DNA of 64,000 nucleotides from Anastrepha obliqua (Eukaryota; Arthropoda; Insecta; Diptera; Tephritidae): contig NC_072893.1 in assembly GCF_027943255.1 (NCBI RefSeq), positions 57,134,001-57,198,000 on the forward strand. Reading direction: 5' to 3'. This document shows positions 33,713-46,180 of this stretch, piece after piece (the stretch's first letter is position 1; each line of letters starts with the position of its first letter). Below the pieces are notes generated by a model, which was given only the letters and a program-made list of their open reading frames with translations, did no database searches and had not been told where the DNA came from. The position numbers and the translations under genes were made by a program.

Positions 33713-34190
33713 GGTGCCTACTTTTTGGCGTTATATTTCCTTGGTGCCCACTGTTTGGGGCGTTTTTTGGTCCCAATTTTTTTGGCCTTGTTTTTTTTGT
33801 TGCCTACTTTTTGACGCTTATTGCCGTTTCCTGGCTAGTGCTTGTGCGTACTATAAAGTGCTATCCATTTCGGCGTCGGATTTATTGGTATTGCCTTGCG
33901 GTAATTTGTGACGTTGCTGCGGTCCTGGAATCGCTGCATTTGTGATAGTGATAAACGCTCGGAGTAGTGCGCGTTTTTGCCCGGTTTGTGACCGGTTGTG
34001 ACCTACACCGGTCGACCCTTCTCCGTTTTTTGTAAATTTTGTCTATTGGTATTCTCTGCAAATGTTGTGAATTTATTTAGGTATATATTCTTTCTCTTTC
34101 TTTCTCATTCTCTCTCGGGTCTCTTCCTCTTTCTTTGTCTGAAATTGAAAGTTTCACTTCTGTTATGTGTACTACGCTACACGCACTTTT
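33713..34190 (+). mobile_element. Probable non-autonomous Helentron-type element, 3' part
   Basis: A noncoding stretch ends with TTTCACTTCT (34152-34161), a hairpin with stems GTGTA/TACAC (34167-34182), GCAC and a T-tract. The Helentron-type 3' end at 59645-59690 has the same order: TTTCACTTCT, hairpin, T-tract, also preceded by TCTCATTCTCTCTC. The tandem repeat just upstream may be its internal part, as such elements often carry internal arrays. No Rep or helicase coding remains. The assignment relies on the shared 3' terminus and my recollection of Helentron ends. Confidence 0.5.
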
Positions 34191-35479
34191 TTATTTCATT
34201 TTTAATATAAAATACAATTTTTACAAAAACAAACATTTGGAGAAAAAATTTCTGTTTGATCATTCCTGTGAAACTTTCCATAAATTTGATTATTTGCAGA
34301 TTTGACTTCAATAAGAATTAAACTAAGAAAAACACCTTAAAATGTTTGAGATTTAATAAACGTTGAAAATTTTGATGCAGAGTTTTTTAAAGCGAAATAA
34401 TTTCGGTTAAAAAAGTAAAAAAAAATGTTATTATTTATGTTCCAATTTTTTTAATTTTTTTGTAATTTTTTTTTATCTTTTTTTATATATATAATATATT
34501 TTTTTTAATTCTTGGAAATATTTTTCTATTCAATATTAAATCCCACCTCAAATCTTTTTCTTAAATATTTTTTTCATCAATAGCTGAGTCAATGTTCAGT
34601 AATACCTGAAATTTCTTAGTGAGAGTCCATCAACTTTTCGAGTTATATTCAAATGCGTACGACAATGTCAAAAACACTTAGATCGTTTGACACGGAATCT
34701 CTCTTTAGCAAAAGTGACACCCTCCGATTTAAAATAATCAAATATGCCATTCACACTTTCTTTCATTCCAGTATTCCACGTTTTTGCATATGGCACCTAT
34801 ATATGTATGCTTCCATGTACAATAACCACAAAGAGAAGAATACACCTTGATACTGCCCAATAAACCAATAACTCAACGAATGGTGAACGTAATGGCTTGT
34901 TTGTAGAAGTAAAACTGTGCGTTAAAATCACGAAAGCCTTTCAAGTAATCTTGCCATCTGTCCTGCAATTATCTTACGAAACTTTACTTTCAACTGCCTT
35001 AGCCTTTTCAAAATGTATTCAAAGTGTATAATTTTAACTTAAATGAAAACTGGATTTTCAAACGAAAGATTGCTAGAAAGATAGGCCATACTAATTAAGC
35101 AGTGATAAATTTATTAAAAACGAAGAAGATAAAATATAGGGTGCACACTCCTATGAAAAAGAAACAAGGGACTAGAAGAACGGCAACTGTTCGGATTTAG
35201 AGCATTACCCAGAGCATTTGCTTCAACGATCAATTTGTAGTGAGAAATAAATAAAACTTAGAGCAGCGACATGAAATTTACGCAAGCGTTGAAGTGGTAT
35301 GCGAAAAGCTTCTTGCAGTTTACCTTAAAGGTAGGTCTCCAGCGAAAAAGCCAGTTTTATCAAAAATTAACAAAGGACAAAAATATTGTGTGAAACAATT
35401 AGAGCTGAAATACCCTTACCGATGCTCTGTTGACAAAAAGCTGTAATCGGTCGCCAAGTCATCCTTGGCATAGTTCATT
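34191..35479. other. No gene recognised
   Basis: Very AT-rich, with long T-runs near 34437-34510. No motifs or repeat ends recognised. Confidence 0.5.
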
Positions 35480-36150
35480 GTTCAACCTCAGCCAAATCTA
35501 TGCAAATATGTGTCTGCAGTGACAGCTAAGCTGCGCTCTTGGCCTTACACAGCCTCCCAACCACTTCAAGGGTGGTCGAGTCCTGTAAATCTAGGCTGGA
35601 CTATGTCGGTACACATAATAGCCTGAGGCTAACATGTGTCCCGGGACACGTGGATATCGTGGGTAACGGGACCTCTTACTCCTTAGCTAGGATGGGTTCT
35701 GAGGCCACCTTCTTTGGCCCGGAGCCCGTTCTGCCACTTTCTTCTGCAGCCGTCAAAGCCGCAGTTAGCAAATGGGTTACTACAACCCACAAGCGAGCTT
35801 GGCAGACCGAGACAGGCTGCAGATGGACTAAACTAATATTACAAGTCATGTACGACCGACTGTCGCAAATCTTCCTGTCACTAAGCAGAAGAAACTGCTG
35901 GCAGCTGGTTGGACTGATCACTAGCCACTTTCTGTGGGCGAAGCACATAAAAAAGGTGGGACAGTGCGCTCTGCCCAGCTTGTGGAGAGGAAGATGAGAC
36001 GGCGGACCACTTTCTGTGCGTCTGCCCCGCCCTTGCTCGAATCAGGGTTGAGATCTTTCGCACTGATGTGTTAAGAAGCTACCACCTCGGCTCCTAGGCA
36101 CCACAAGATCTACTCAGATTTCTTTGGAGGTCGGGTAAATTTAAAGAAAA
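35480..36150 (+). pseudogene. LINE RNase H domain and C-terminus (I/LOA/R1-like)
   Basis: The open stretch at 35539-35997 carries SLRLTCVPGHVDIVGNG, the RNase H VPGH motif, then SYSLARMGSEATFFGPEPVL. Next come AAVKAAVSKWVTTTHKRAWQ and LSRRNCWQLVGLITSH. After a frameshift near 35985 it continues CGEEDETADHFLCVCPALAR, the final CysHis-like motif, then RSYHLGS, a stop, and LLRFLWRSGKFK. Non-LTR elements of the I/LOA/R1 kind carry such a C-terminal RNase H followed by this motif. RT is missing upstream. It is not catalytic because the upstream RNase H acidic residues are lost or damaged. Confidence 0.82.
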
Positions 36151-37689
36151 TTAAAAGAGAGTCCAAATATAGCACAATGTACTTAATGTTGTCTGAGTGC
36201 TGTACTATGCAACGGAATCATTGAAAAGCGAACTTCTCGAGTCCATCGAATGATGCAAAGTAGGAAACTTTTAGTGAAAAATTATAGTTTGAAAACTCAA
36301 AATAATCAAGCAGCCCCTTTTCACGATTAGGCCTTGGTTCAAATTTTATATATTTTATTATTATTATTTTTTTTTTACCATCAACTTTTAGACATTGTTA
36401 AGAAGCGTTCTCCAATTGCACTAAATACGTATAAAAGGATGCTAGCAAACAATTTTCATTTGATAATTTCACTTTTTTTAAGAAACTATTCTCTCTCATA
36501 AGGTCTGCTTCCGTTGTGCGTTTTAAGCGTCTTTGGAGAGAATATAGGCGTTCGTTGACATTATTTTTTAGTTGCTGTTTGTGAGCAATGGCAAATTGCC
36601 TCGTTACTTAAGTCATTGTTAATTGACGTACTTTAACTAAAAAATCAGCACCTTGAACTACTATTAATAAAAATTATATGTGTATTACTTGCCAAAAACA
36701 AAATATTCTTTTATATCACCATTAAAAACAAATATCGCGGAAATGGTTAAATTTTGTATATCACGCCATATATCCAGAAATTACCTAAATAATATTGTAG
36801 CATCTTTAAGTATCAAGGCCAACTTTCCCATTAACCCTGTATAGTGTACCAAGATAAATTGGGTCTCATTAATTGCGTCCAACAATACTAGTTTTTGGTC
36901 CACCCGGTACATATATATATTCTGTATGTATATTGTACAAGTTTTTGTGCGAATGCGTACTTGTTTGTGGAGTGGGTGCACCACTTGGCATAGCCTGAAA
37001 AGTACAAATGCTTGTTTACATGGAAACCCCATTCTAATCTTCAGAGATTTGAATGTTTGCATATTTGAGTACCCTAAACCTGCTCGTCCGCCCCATATTA
37101 GTGTGATTGGAATATTGGCAATCTGACCACGCGGTGGGTGTTTGAGTCCTACTCGAGATATGCAACATAAGGCAATCGTTTTTCTATTGTAACTGGGCCT
37201 GCCCTACAGAAATTAACGGAAATCATTTTTAGGAAAAGGGTAGTATACAATTTGGGGGAAATTATGGACGAAAATTCATGTAAAACTGTAGTAATGTAAG
37301 TACGTAATTGCAAAAATTTTGAAAGAAAATATGGTATTATTGATAGACTGGCCTTCATGCTGGGGAGATTTCAAAAGAAGGATTCAAATGCGTATATTTC
37401 GCAAACCAATTGTTAGAGCTTGAGATGAATTTGAAAGTTATTCTACAATATATCTCAAAAAATTAATTGAGTTGAAGCTCTGCAAGCATTCAAGAGTAAT
37501 AATGAAAGTTTTTTTTAATATACTAGGCAAAAATAATAGTGAAAGATTTCAAAAAAAATGAAAAGAATTTATGCCCCAATTGCCCAATATTGTTTTTAAC
37601 AAGTATGATCAATATTGGCATCGTCGGTTAAGGGTGCGATTACTTGAAACCCCTGTCATACCTACCGCACCTGACTTAAAGCCAGGGTT
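36151..37689. other. No gene recognised
   Basis: AT-rich. The motif ACCGGGTGGACCAAAAACTA (minus strand near 36888-36907) resembles a mariner end, but no partner or coding sequence was found. Confidence 0.45.
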
Positions 37690-39055
37690 GTCAAACCATT
37701 GTAAAATGGATACATTCCATGCTCTTTGAGAGGCTGCTAAATGCAGGTGAGAACAGGGACGAAATAATTACCGTCAGGGCCAAGCAAGGATGCCTCCAAG
37801 AGAGTGTTCTTTCTCCGCTGTTGGGGTGCTTCGTCGAAGACTCTCTGCTAACGGAGATGCAGGAACTCGCAATTCGTGTCCAAGCATATGCGGACAATGT
37901 CTGTGCACTTGCAGATACATTTCTAAGAAGGCTTCGCATGAAAATGCAGAGAATTCTGGATAAAATCCGTATAAAACTACCTTAGTCTTATTCACGAGAA
38001 AACGGATATTGGATGGACTTATTTTTGCAGCACTGAAAGGTGTGACACTCAGTCTCACTGAGAAAGTTAAATATCTAGGAGTAATCTTGGATAAGAAACT
38101 GCCTTGGGAAACACACGTTTCAATGAAAGTGGATCGCGCATTGAAGATCTTTCTAGAATGCCATAGAGCCTTCGGCAAATTTCCATTGCGTGCGCTATGG
38201 AGTAATCCAGAGTACATTCAAAGAGGCTTGATGAATATTTTCTTTACCGATGGATTCAAGAATGAAAAACATAGGTTCTGGAGCCGGATGATACTAAACG
38301 ATAGTAATAAGTATCACTACGCTATGGGTGGAATGGCAACTGTTTTCCAAATGGAAATTTTTGCCATGCTGAAAGTAGCAGAATAAATAATTGAGAAAAA
38401 ATGGAGCGGGAAACAGATTGGAGTCTTCAGTGACAATCAGACTGTACTCAAAGCAAACCTCAAATATTGTTCAAGAATTTAAGCAGAAACTTAATACTGT
38501 TGCAAGGCGGAATAAGATTGTACTTATATATGTTTCAGGACACTTCGGGGATCTAGAAAATAAAAATCGCGATGAATTGACCAACTGTGAATCAGCGGTT
38601 CCCCCATAGAGACCAGAGCCAATAATCGAAATCAGTTCTGCAGGAATCATAAAGTGCGTCAGCGGTTATGTATGGAATTTATAACAAGAGCGATGGTCCG
38701 ATCTACAACGCTGCAGAAGTGCAAAGTATTTTGGGACAAGACCGAACAGATAACTGTCGGACTTTGTTCTAAGATTTGGAAAAAAAGACTGTTCGGTTAA
38801 TGGTCGGTATTATTATAGGACAAAATTGATGGGGTCAACATATGACAGGAATCATTGAGGACCCGATTTGCCTATCTTGCTTAGTGGAGGCGGATAGCAC
38901 TGAGCACTTTCTCATTGAGTATCCCGCATTTGCTAGAGCAAAGCTACGAATTTTGAGTTCCGATGTCATGAGAACGAGTAAAATCGTTCTCACAAACAGG
39001 AGGATATTTCCAGATTTACCGAAAAATCTGGAAATTTCTCACAGGTGGAACTAAC
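37690..39055 (+). pseudogene. LINE RT-RNase H relic
   Basis: Pieces in order: an RT stretch with ITVRAKQGCLQESVLSPLL (usual GCPQGGVLSPLL) and VQAYADNVCALA, where the catalytic YADD has become YADN. Then EKVKYLGVILDKKLPWETHV; an RNase H start FFTDGFKN; a further RNase H piece, VLIYVSGHFGDLENKNRDEL, whose SGH..G..N corresponds to the VPGH..GNE block. Finally CLSCLVEADSTEHFLIEYPA, the terminal CysHis motif. Several frameshifts, stops and deletions separate the pieces. Same domain order as the relic at 35480 but a different, more diverged family. Confidence 0.8.
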
Positions 39056-39276
39056 TACCTTTATTTCTCTACTTTTATTTGTTTCTTCTTTTACTTATCT
39101 CCTTTCCACCTTGACCATCCACTTTTAACTCTCCTAAGCTTTAAATACAATGGGCGTTTAAGCCTGAGTGTTTAGGAGTTACCAAACCTCTCGGCTCTTC
39201 TTGGCTCGACTTTTAAAATTTCATTTTTTAAAACTCGTGTTGTAAATTGTTTCAATTTCTACAGTCCCGTAGTTGT
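39056..39276. other. Unassigned
   Basis: Short AT-rich stretch between the LINE relic and a SINE fragment; nothing recognised. Confidence 0.4.
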
Positions 39277-39400
39277 CTATAGCGGTCACCCCTCTGTAGG
39301 CAATGATAAACCTCTGCTAGCTGCTATTGCTGCTATGAAAAATGTCGTCATAAAAGCCATCTGCCGCTTGGAGGCCGTATAAAATTGTAGATGCGTATAA
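39277..39400 (+). repeat. Diverged SINE fragment
   Basis: Matches the body of the SINE family in order: TATAGCGGTCACCCCTCTGT, GGCAATGATAAACCTC, GCTATGAAAAATGTCGTCAT, CATCTGCCGCTTGGAG. Head and tail are missing. It is the most diverged copy in the window. Confidence 0.5.
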
Positions 39401-39501
39401 ATGTGGCGCAACAGGAAGACGCGTAAAATTAAAATTAATTTTTAACAAGGCGAACTCAGTTATTACATTCATATTTCTTTTTTAGCGAGACTAAGTCAGT
39501 T

Positions 39502-39804
39502 TTAAACCCAGTTAGTATTTTTACACACCGTTTCCTCAGCAAGTTTACGTAGTAGTCTATTAAACGGCAAACCCGGGCAACCCAAAACAAATATAATATG
39601 GGCACGAAGGGCATGGATAAATAATGATTGCATTTTTGTTTCTATATGAATCATATAAATAGGGGTGCTGGATGGTAAAAAACATATATTTTTTATAAAG
39701 ACATACTGAAGTTGCTCGACTGTTTCATATTTATCCATACCCCACTCTTGAGCCCCATAAGACTTTGAAGCAGCATCGAAGGTCATCATTTTTTGGAAAT
39801 ACAT
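39502..39804 (-). pseudogene. LINE pol fragment
   Basis: A minus-strand 100-codon frame with KSYGAQEWGMDKYETVEQLQ, then VFIKNICFLPSSTPIYMIHI and ETKMQSLFIHALRAHIIF. The YGAEVWG..E.VE..Q..F.K..L.LP..TP.Y.I..ET pattern is the region after RT in many insect LINEs. No catalytic motif is included. The clade is not determined. Confidence 0.6.
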
Positions 39805-41049
39805 AAATATGTTATCTGGATATCGTTACTACTCTCCAAGGTCGCAGGATTTATTCAGGGATTTAACCATTCATTATTTTCCAACTACTGAACCAGAAAA
39901 AATTGCTTAACTGCGGTTCGAGAAGCTCTCCATGAAATAAATAAATATATTTTTATTTATTTAAAGTGAAAATTATTTCATTTGTAATAAAATAAAGGAC
40001 AATAGTTATGTGCTTTAGTGGATACATATTTGAAACAATAACTTGAAAGTTAAAGGCATATATTTTGAGGCTGAAAGAAACTCACATTCCTTTCCGTATT
40101 TGCTCTTTTTTTATTCAAAGGATGATTCTGCCTCATATGTTTCTTAAGCAACTACAAAACTCGACTCGACAACTGGGACAATTCTGCGAGCCCACGATTG
40201 ATATTCCTACTTGGTACCCATCTATTTCGTCACTGCACTTTTGCTTCATCAACTACGTTACTCAAATATTTAATATAATTACTTTACACCAATTTTCCTT
40301 CATACTATCGCATTGAAAACAATAAGTGAACAAGACTAAAGCGAAAACAATAACTTTGCTACAACAACAGCTGCTAACACGGGGGAGGATAATTATAAGC
40401 GACAGCTAAGGGAACAGCAAAAGCAGGGAAAGATAACGCCAAAGTAATTACTAAAGTTTGTAAATATAAGTCAAATATATGTATTTATTAAGATATGTAT
40501 TAAATTTAATATGGAGGACGGTAAGGCAATGCACAGTGGTGCCACTTCAGAAAGGTAGATGGCCAAAAGTCTGTATATTTTTTGATGGAATATTAAACAA
40601 GCATAAGCAGAAAAGTAATAATAGGTGATTTTTAAGAAACTAGTATTTGCTTTTTGGATTTTATATATGAAATAAACTTAGAAACTATCTGAGAAGAGTT
40701 ATCCGATACTACGCAAGAATCTTAAACAAAACTGAGTAAAATCCACTTGAGAAAGTAGTAGGTAGAGAAATTCGGTCGATTTATCGGTTTCATACACATA
40801 GATGTCGAGCCGCTTGATATACTCGTACACTGCGTTAAGTGCCAGGGACTTATTAACCGATTTTGAAAATTTATTTCCTTATTATTTAAGTTCAATAATT
40901 TCTTTATGAAAATATAATTCATTCTACCACACACAAAATAGTTCCATATGCAGAAGTCCACGCAAGTCAGGAAAGTTACTGATCACCATTCATCTGGGAT
41001 TAGCTCAAGTATCCTTTGGGTAGCTTCCGAATACCCATTCTAGAGCGAG
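39805..41049. other. No gene recognised
   Basis: AT-rich, no motif-bearing frames or terminal repeats recognised. Confidence 0.5.
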
Positions 41050-42100
41050 CTAACATGAAAAGGCAAAGCATTCCAGGATAGCTGGTTTCGCGCTGGGTTT
41101 GGGACCCACGATGTAAAAATCGCCCCAATGAAAACACCAACTAAGCCTCGGATGAGAACTTCCTGTACTGATCGCCAGCCTTGCAAACGAACTAAGGATA
41201 AAGATATGACGGCATGCACCTGTAATGTCCGGTCCCTTAATTGGGAAGGTGCCTCTTCTAGGCTGGTTGAGTCCTCGTGAGAGTAAAGGCTGGCATCACT
41301 GTCATTCAAGAGATGCGATGGACGGGGCAAAGCAGGAAAAACTTTTTTTTCGACGTCTACTACTGCTGCCATGTAAAGGTGCGTAAATTCGGTGTTGGAT
41401 TTGTTGTGGAAGAGAGACTTCGTCGCCAAGTACTGTCGTTCACTCCGGTGGACGAGCGTCGCGCAATAATCCACATTAAATCGCAGTTTTTTAACATCTC
41501 GCTCATTTGCGCCCACGCCCCAACGGAAGGGAAGGACGATGCGACCAAAGATTCCTTCTATAAACACCAGGAACGTGCCTATGAGCGCTGCTCCACCACG
41601 ACAAAAAAATCGTGCTTGGTGACTTCAACGCCAGGGTGGACAAGGAGGGAATTTTTTGTCCAACAGTTGGAAAATTCAGCCTCCACTACGAAACATCCGG
41701 TAACGGACAGAAGCTAATCGACTTCGCCGAGGTCCGAAACGTGGAACCAAGTTCCAGCATAAGAAAATACACCAAGCTACCTGGCTATTTCCTGATGGAA
41801 AAACGCGAAACCAAATCTATCATGTTGTGATAGGTGGAAGACACGCTTCTAGTGTTTTAGATGTACGTACTGTCCCAGGACCCAACATCGACTCGGATCA
41901 TTACTTTGTTGCGGCCAAACTGCGCACACGCCTCTGTGCAGCAAACAACGTACATCTACGCAACGAATCTGCGACATCGAAAAGCTGCAATCACAACAGA
42001 CAGCCAGAAGGTTCGCCACTCGACTCTGACTCCTGCTCTCAGAGAGTACTGCCCAACAATCCGGCATGCACTAGCAATGGAGCAACATTTGTTTTAAAAT
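41050..42100 (+). pseudogene. RTE/BovB-type LINE endonuclease (5' part)
   Basis: An apurinic-like endonuclease domain broken by frameshifts. CNVRSLNWEGASSRLVE leads into ITVIQEMRWTGQSRKN, with the catalytic Glu in QEMRW. Next come VDERRAIIHIKSQFFNISLI and CAHAPTEGKDD, then GDFNARVDKEGIF with the GDFNA motif. After FGRHAS-like text (GGRHASSVLDVRTVPGPNID) comes SDHYFVAAKLR, with the final SDH catalytic motif. This is the RTE-clade endonuclease, often labelled craniofacial development protein 2-like in insect annotations. It stops at about 42100, before RT. It could be the 5' portion of the same family as the 3' relics at 11957 and 19495. Confidence 0.86.
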
Positions 42101-43506
42101 ATGGGTTCAAAGTGACTTGTTCAAACGGGGGTTTTTCAAAAATATTGCTCGTGGAATTTTGAGCATTGACTAGAATATTTCTATCACAAATCAGTTTTCA
42201 TCACTTTTCGCGCGTAATCGGAAGATTTTTATCACCAAAATGTGGATATGTTGATACTATGTAAGAACAAAAAAATGGGATGTGCTAGACTAGATCTTTG
42301 TTCTATGAAAATGGTATACTTATGAAGTGCTTGCTGAATCATGTGGTCGCGTTTTTATTTCAATCTAAAATTCAAAATTTGTTGTACTGCTTAATAATAA
42401 TCTCTTATCAGAGGCGGCCTCACTGTGCGACAACTACAAGTTCGAGGCTTTGGAATACATACCACATGCATTCAATTTGTCATTAAAGCTAACAAACGAA
42501 AGTGAAAATAAATATTTACATACTTATGTATGTATAAATTATAGAAAAAGGAGCAAAAGTTTTAGCTACAAAAAAGGGCACGACACGACAACCAACGATG
42601 CAATAAATATGGCAAACGGTTGCCTAATAATTATCACAAATTGTTTGTTATTTCAACGATGAAAGGGAGCGGGCTTGTGGGTGAATGAAGTTGTTGTCGT
42701 TTGGCTTTGACTCATTTTGACCGCAAAAACTATAGTTGTAAGAGGAGGAAGGTAAGTAAGTAAAAGTGAAGCGCGGGTAAAAATAGCAAAGAGGAAGTAG
42801 TTGAATTTATGAAACTAGAATGCAACTTCAATTAGCAAAAGATTAATATTCTATTTTGAACCCAGTATAGAAGTAGTTAGTAGGGAGTATGCCATATACA
42901 TTTGTGTCAATATATATTACTGTTATTTTTATGTTAGTACTCATGCACAGGCACAAAATAAATACAAACTATTTGCTAAAACTTAGCTCATCTTTCTTTT
43001 AGTAATCGAATATTTTAATTTATACTATATGGCATCGGAAGGTAGTCGAGACAAGAACCAGACTGGCTGCTTACAAGCGCATGCAGTGAGTGTCTGCATG
43101 TGTCATTATATGTGTCAGCGATGGTCGTCGACACTCACGTTTGCCACTTGACAGGTATTAGTTCAAGGCTCTCAAACGAGCTTTTCCTTTCTTCTCATAC
43201 AAATTGTTGCATCTACAATTAAATGCCACCTCCTAAGGGGTCATGTTTTTTTTTTATTTTTTCAAACTCTTTCAGGCAGTTGATAAATTATATATGCAAT
43301 CTATAAATCGAATACACAATAAGTACAAATAGTCCACATGCCACGCGCAAGCACATTCTGTGGCAGTAATTATCAAAATACTCTATGGGCAGATATATGC
43401 TTGTAATAAATTTTACTGCTTCACGTATTGCGTGTTGGTAGGTTATAACTATGATAAATAAATACCAAAGTATCGTTATTGTGACATAAAGTCACGTTCA
43501 TGTATG
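42101..43506. other. No gene recognised
   Basis: AT-rich DNA without protein motifs or terminal repeats. Confidence 0.5.
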
Positions 43507-44456
43507 TACATCTTTGTTCAAAATAATAGAAGCGCGACGAACTACAATGTTTTAACTATTTTTGTTTTTGTATTTCTTCTGTTTGTTTATGCTTTAATAA
43601 AAGTATAGTATATTCTAATTTCTCTAATAGTGGTCGCCCCTCAGCAGACAGTGCCGGACTCCAAGAGTATTTCCGCTAAGAAACAGCTACTCATAAAAAA
43701 CAAAACATCCCTCCATTTGTCTAAACCATCATCAGGAGCTCGGCCAAATGCCCGCAAAGAAAGTGAGTGTCAATCTTTATTAACATTATTTTTTATAGAT
43801 ATATTTGATTTTTTTTTTCTTCTAAAGCATAACATTTCCTAAATACTGTGGCGAAATTTCAAGCAAATCAAATAAAAACTTACGGAATTGCTTGATTTTA
43901 ACCAAAACAATCTAGTTAGGAAAGAAGAACTTGAAAGAAGTTTACAAAAATTTGACACACTTCCAAAAAATTTGCAACTTTTTATTTAGAAGCTGTAGAA
44001 AAATTGTGGGTATGCAGTTATAAAGCGCGTTCAATATTCATGTAACAGAGTACGAGTTTCCCGTTGATTTTTCAAATTTTTTAGCTGAGGTGTTGAGCAT
44101 TTTCTTTTATAAGGAAAAAATTCGCAACTTCGAAAGCAATAATTCAAAAAAATCACGGCAATTTTTGAGCAACTTCAAACTTTCAGTTAATGATACTGAA
44201 ATTAAGTGGGCTATGAAACATGTTTAGCTTGAAATTTTTCTATTTTTCATTTAAACTGAAATTTTTTCATTAATTGAAAATTTTAAATGTTTATTAATTT
44301 TTTACAAAGTTTAGAGCTTTGAGCTACATACCTATATGGTTTTGTTGTACAATGCACCATACCTTTATAAAAACATAAAGAAAATTAAGTACAAAAAACA
44401 AAAAAACAGCTTTACTTGTTACTTCGTCGCGCTTCTGTTGTTTTGAACACTGGTGT
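43507..44456. mobile_element. Tc1-like MITE
   Basis: Bounded by TA at 43507-43508 and 44455-44456. Left end CATCTTTGTTCAAAATAATA, then GAAGCGCGACGAACTACAA. Right end on the minus strand: CACCAGTGTTCAAAACAACA, then GAAGCGCGACGAAGTAACAA. So about 36 bp are inverted with some mismatches. Length is about 950 bp and it is noncoding apart from an inserted SINE. The GTTCAAAANAANAG terminus is typical of Tc1-like elements. Confidence 0.78.
43621..43775 (+). repeat. SINE fragment nested in the Tc1-like MITE
   Basis: Body blocks CTAATAGTGGTCGCCCCTCA, GAGTATTTCCGCTAAGAAAC, AGCTACTCATAAAA, CATCCCTCCATTTGTC and GGAGCTCGGCCAAATGCCCG follow the order of the SINE family. The head is missing. It is flanked on both sides by MITE sequence, so it inserted into the element or was captured by it. 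Confidence 0.65.
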
Positions 44457-45298
44457 ATTTAGGTATGTCTTGCGTATGAATGTTCAGTGTATGTATTCTT
44501 ATATCTATGCACGTAAATGAAATTTGCTTGCGGCAAATCGTTCGTTCTGAATTTAGACGAAAAGTTGAGAGAGATATAAAGCGGAGCACACACATTTGTA
44601 CCTACAAAAGCAACAGTTGTATATTAATGAAGATATTTATTTGCAATAAGGAAGTGTTAGGCGGTAATTACAAAGTTTGTCCTTACATATTTCACATCTT
44701 ATAGGGGTAATACAAGTATAATTAAGACCTGTTCTTTGAATATATGAGATATGTATCTTATAAAGAAACTTTTGGTTCTGTTCACTTGTAAGAGTAATTA
44801 TAGCTCTTACGTGATATTGATTACACAAATTTTTAAATTAAAAAAAAAACAGAATGAATGACCTGCGGCGGCATGAATTGCATGCGTAAGACTAGAATTT
44901 GCTTAAATGCTTTAAATTTCTTCATTTCCAATACAATTTTCATCAAAACGAGCTCATTTTCTCTCTAAAAGCTCATAACCCGATTTCCATAACACCAACC
45001 TAGAGATTATTTTTTTTCTTTTTTTGTTGTTTTGATGCGCAATTTACTATAAAACTCCATTTTTTCAATCCAATTTAAATACAATTTTCTTTCTTATTGT
45101 AAATTTGGGACCGACTAACTACATATGGAAATAATGACGACATTGTGAGTTCACAACTTTTTCGAAACTCAAATACAAAGTTCCCAAAAAAAAAATCACT
45201 ACCATAACGCATCAGTCCTTAAAAAACGGCATTTTTGCTCAACATCAAAAAATCAAATTTAAGCAATAACAAATGGAAAAGTTAAAGAAGGAGTAGGT
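44457..45298. other. No gene recognised
   Basis: AT-rich; nothing supportable. Confidence 0.45.
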
Positions 45299-45472
45299 GC
45301 GTAGCCAAATGGGTTGGTGCGTGACAACCATTTGGAGAACGTAGATTAGAATCTCCGCGAAATACTAAAATGAAGAAAAAGATTTTCAAATGGCAAACTG
45401 CCGAGTGTATTTCTGCCATAAAAAGCTCCTCTTAAAAAAAATATCTACCCTTTGGAGTCGGTTAAAAATTGC
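45299..45472 (+). repeat. SINE copy with recognisable tRNA-like head
   Basis: The head GCGTAGCCAAATGGGTTGGT holds a Pol III A box (TAGCCAAATGG). A diverged B box follows (AGATTAGAATCTC, for GGTTCGAATCTC). Then the body: GTGTATTTCTGCCATAAAAA, GCTCCTCTTAAAAAA, CCTTTGGAGTCGG. The tail is missing. Confidence 0.75.
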
Positions 45473-45984
45473 ACGCACGTCATACATAGGAGCATCCAAA
45501 AAGTGTGCATACTTTTAGAAAAGAAATCAAGATATGAGAAATAAATGCAAAATAAAAAAATGTTCATTGTACTTCACATTTTTCACTCAAAACGAAGCGA
45601 TGTTGCTGTCAAATTTACACACCGGACCGATGCGCAGCACCTCCGAGGCGAATTCATAAGAGGTGACTCCGCTAAAACAATAACATGAATGATTTTTTTA
45701 ATTTTTTTATTTGATTATCAAAATTTCGATGAGAATATAAACAAGCAAATAAGGTAGCAACAAAGAAGTAGGGCACTTTAACATTCGAGGTAGCGAATCG
45801 CACGAAAAAAAAAACAAATAAGCTGCTATAGCCAAGTCATCTTATGCGGATTCGCCAGAGCAACTTTTTCAGACATAGAAAAATATTTGGTTTTGTGGAA
45901 ATAAGAAAAAAATATACCATACCAAATCTAAAATGTATGAGATTTAACATAAAACTGTTCCTATTTGAGCCGATGTGTTAGAGT

Positions 45985-46180
45985 GTGCATTATCATTGTG
46001 CATTGTTGAAGAATGAGTATTCTGCTACGATTGTTTTATCATATTTTTCCGAATACTTACGGCAGTCAAATGGTGTTATACCATTAAGAAGTGACTTTCA
46101 CACATTGATTTAATGACACAGCTTTGACATGTGGAACTATTTTGAAAAAAAGGACGTCTTTTTTAAAATGCCACCATCGC
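45985..46180 (-). pseudogene. Mariner-type transposase fragment around the second catalytic Asp
   Basis: On the minus strand: VKAVSLNQCVKV, then WYNTI, LP and VFGKI separated by stops, NNRSRILI, and after a frameshift HNDNAHSNTSAQ. Relatives have VNSEWYNTICLPEVFGKIR and LHHDNASSHTSAQ, which contain the second catalytic Asp. Only about 60 codons survive. Weak candidates for inverted ends lie near 45490 and 46250 but I do not rely on them. Flanking DNA from 45473 is otherwise unassigned. Confidence 0.6.

Noticed and set aside
36781..37062. A mariner-like end (ACCGGGTGGACCAAAAACTA, minus strand)
   Set aside because: No inverted partner, no transposase motif and an undistinguished open frame.
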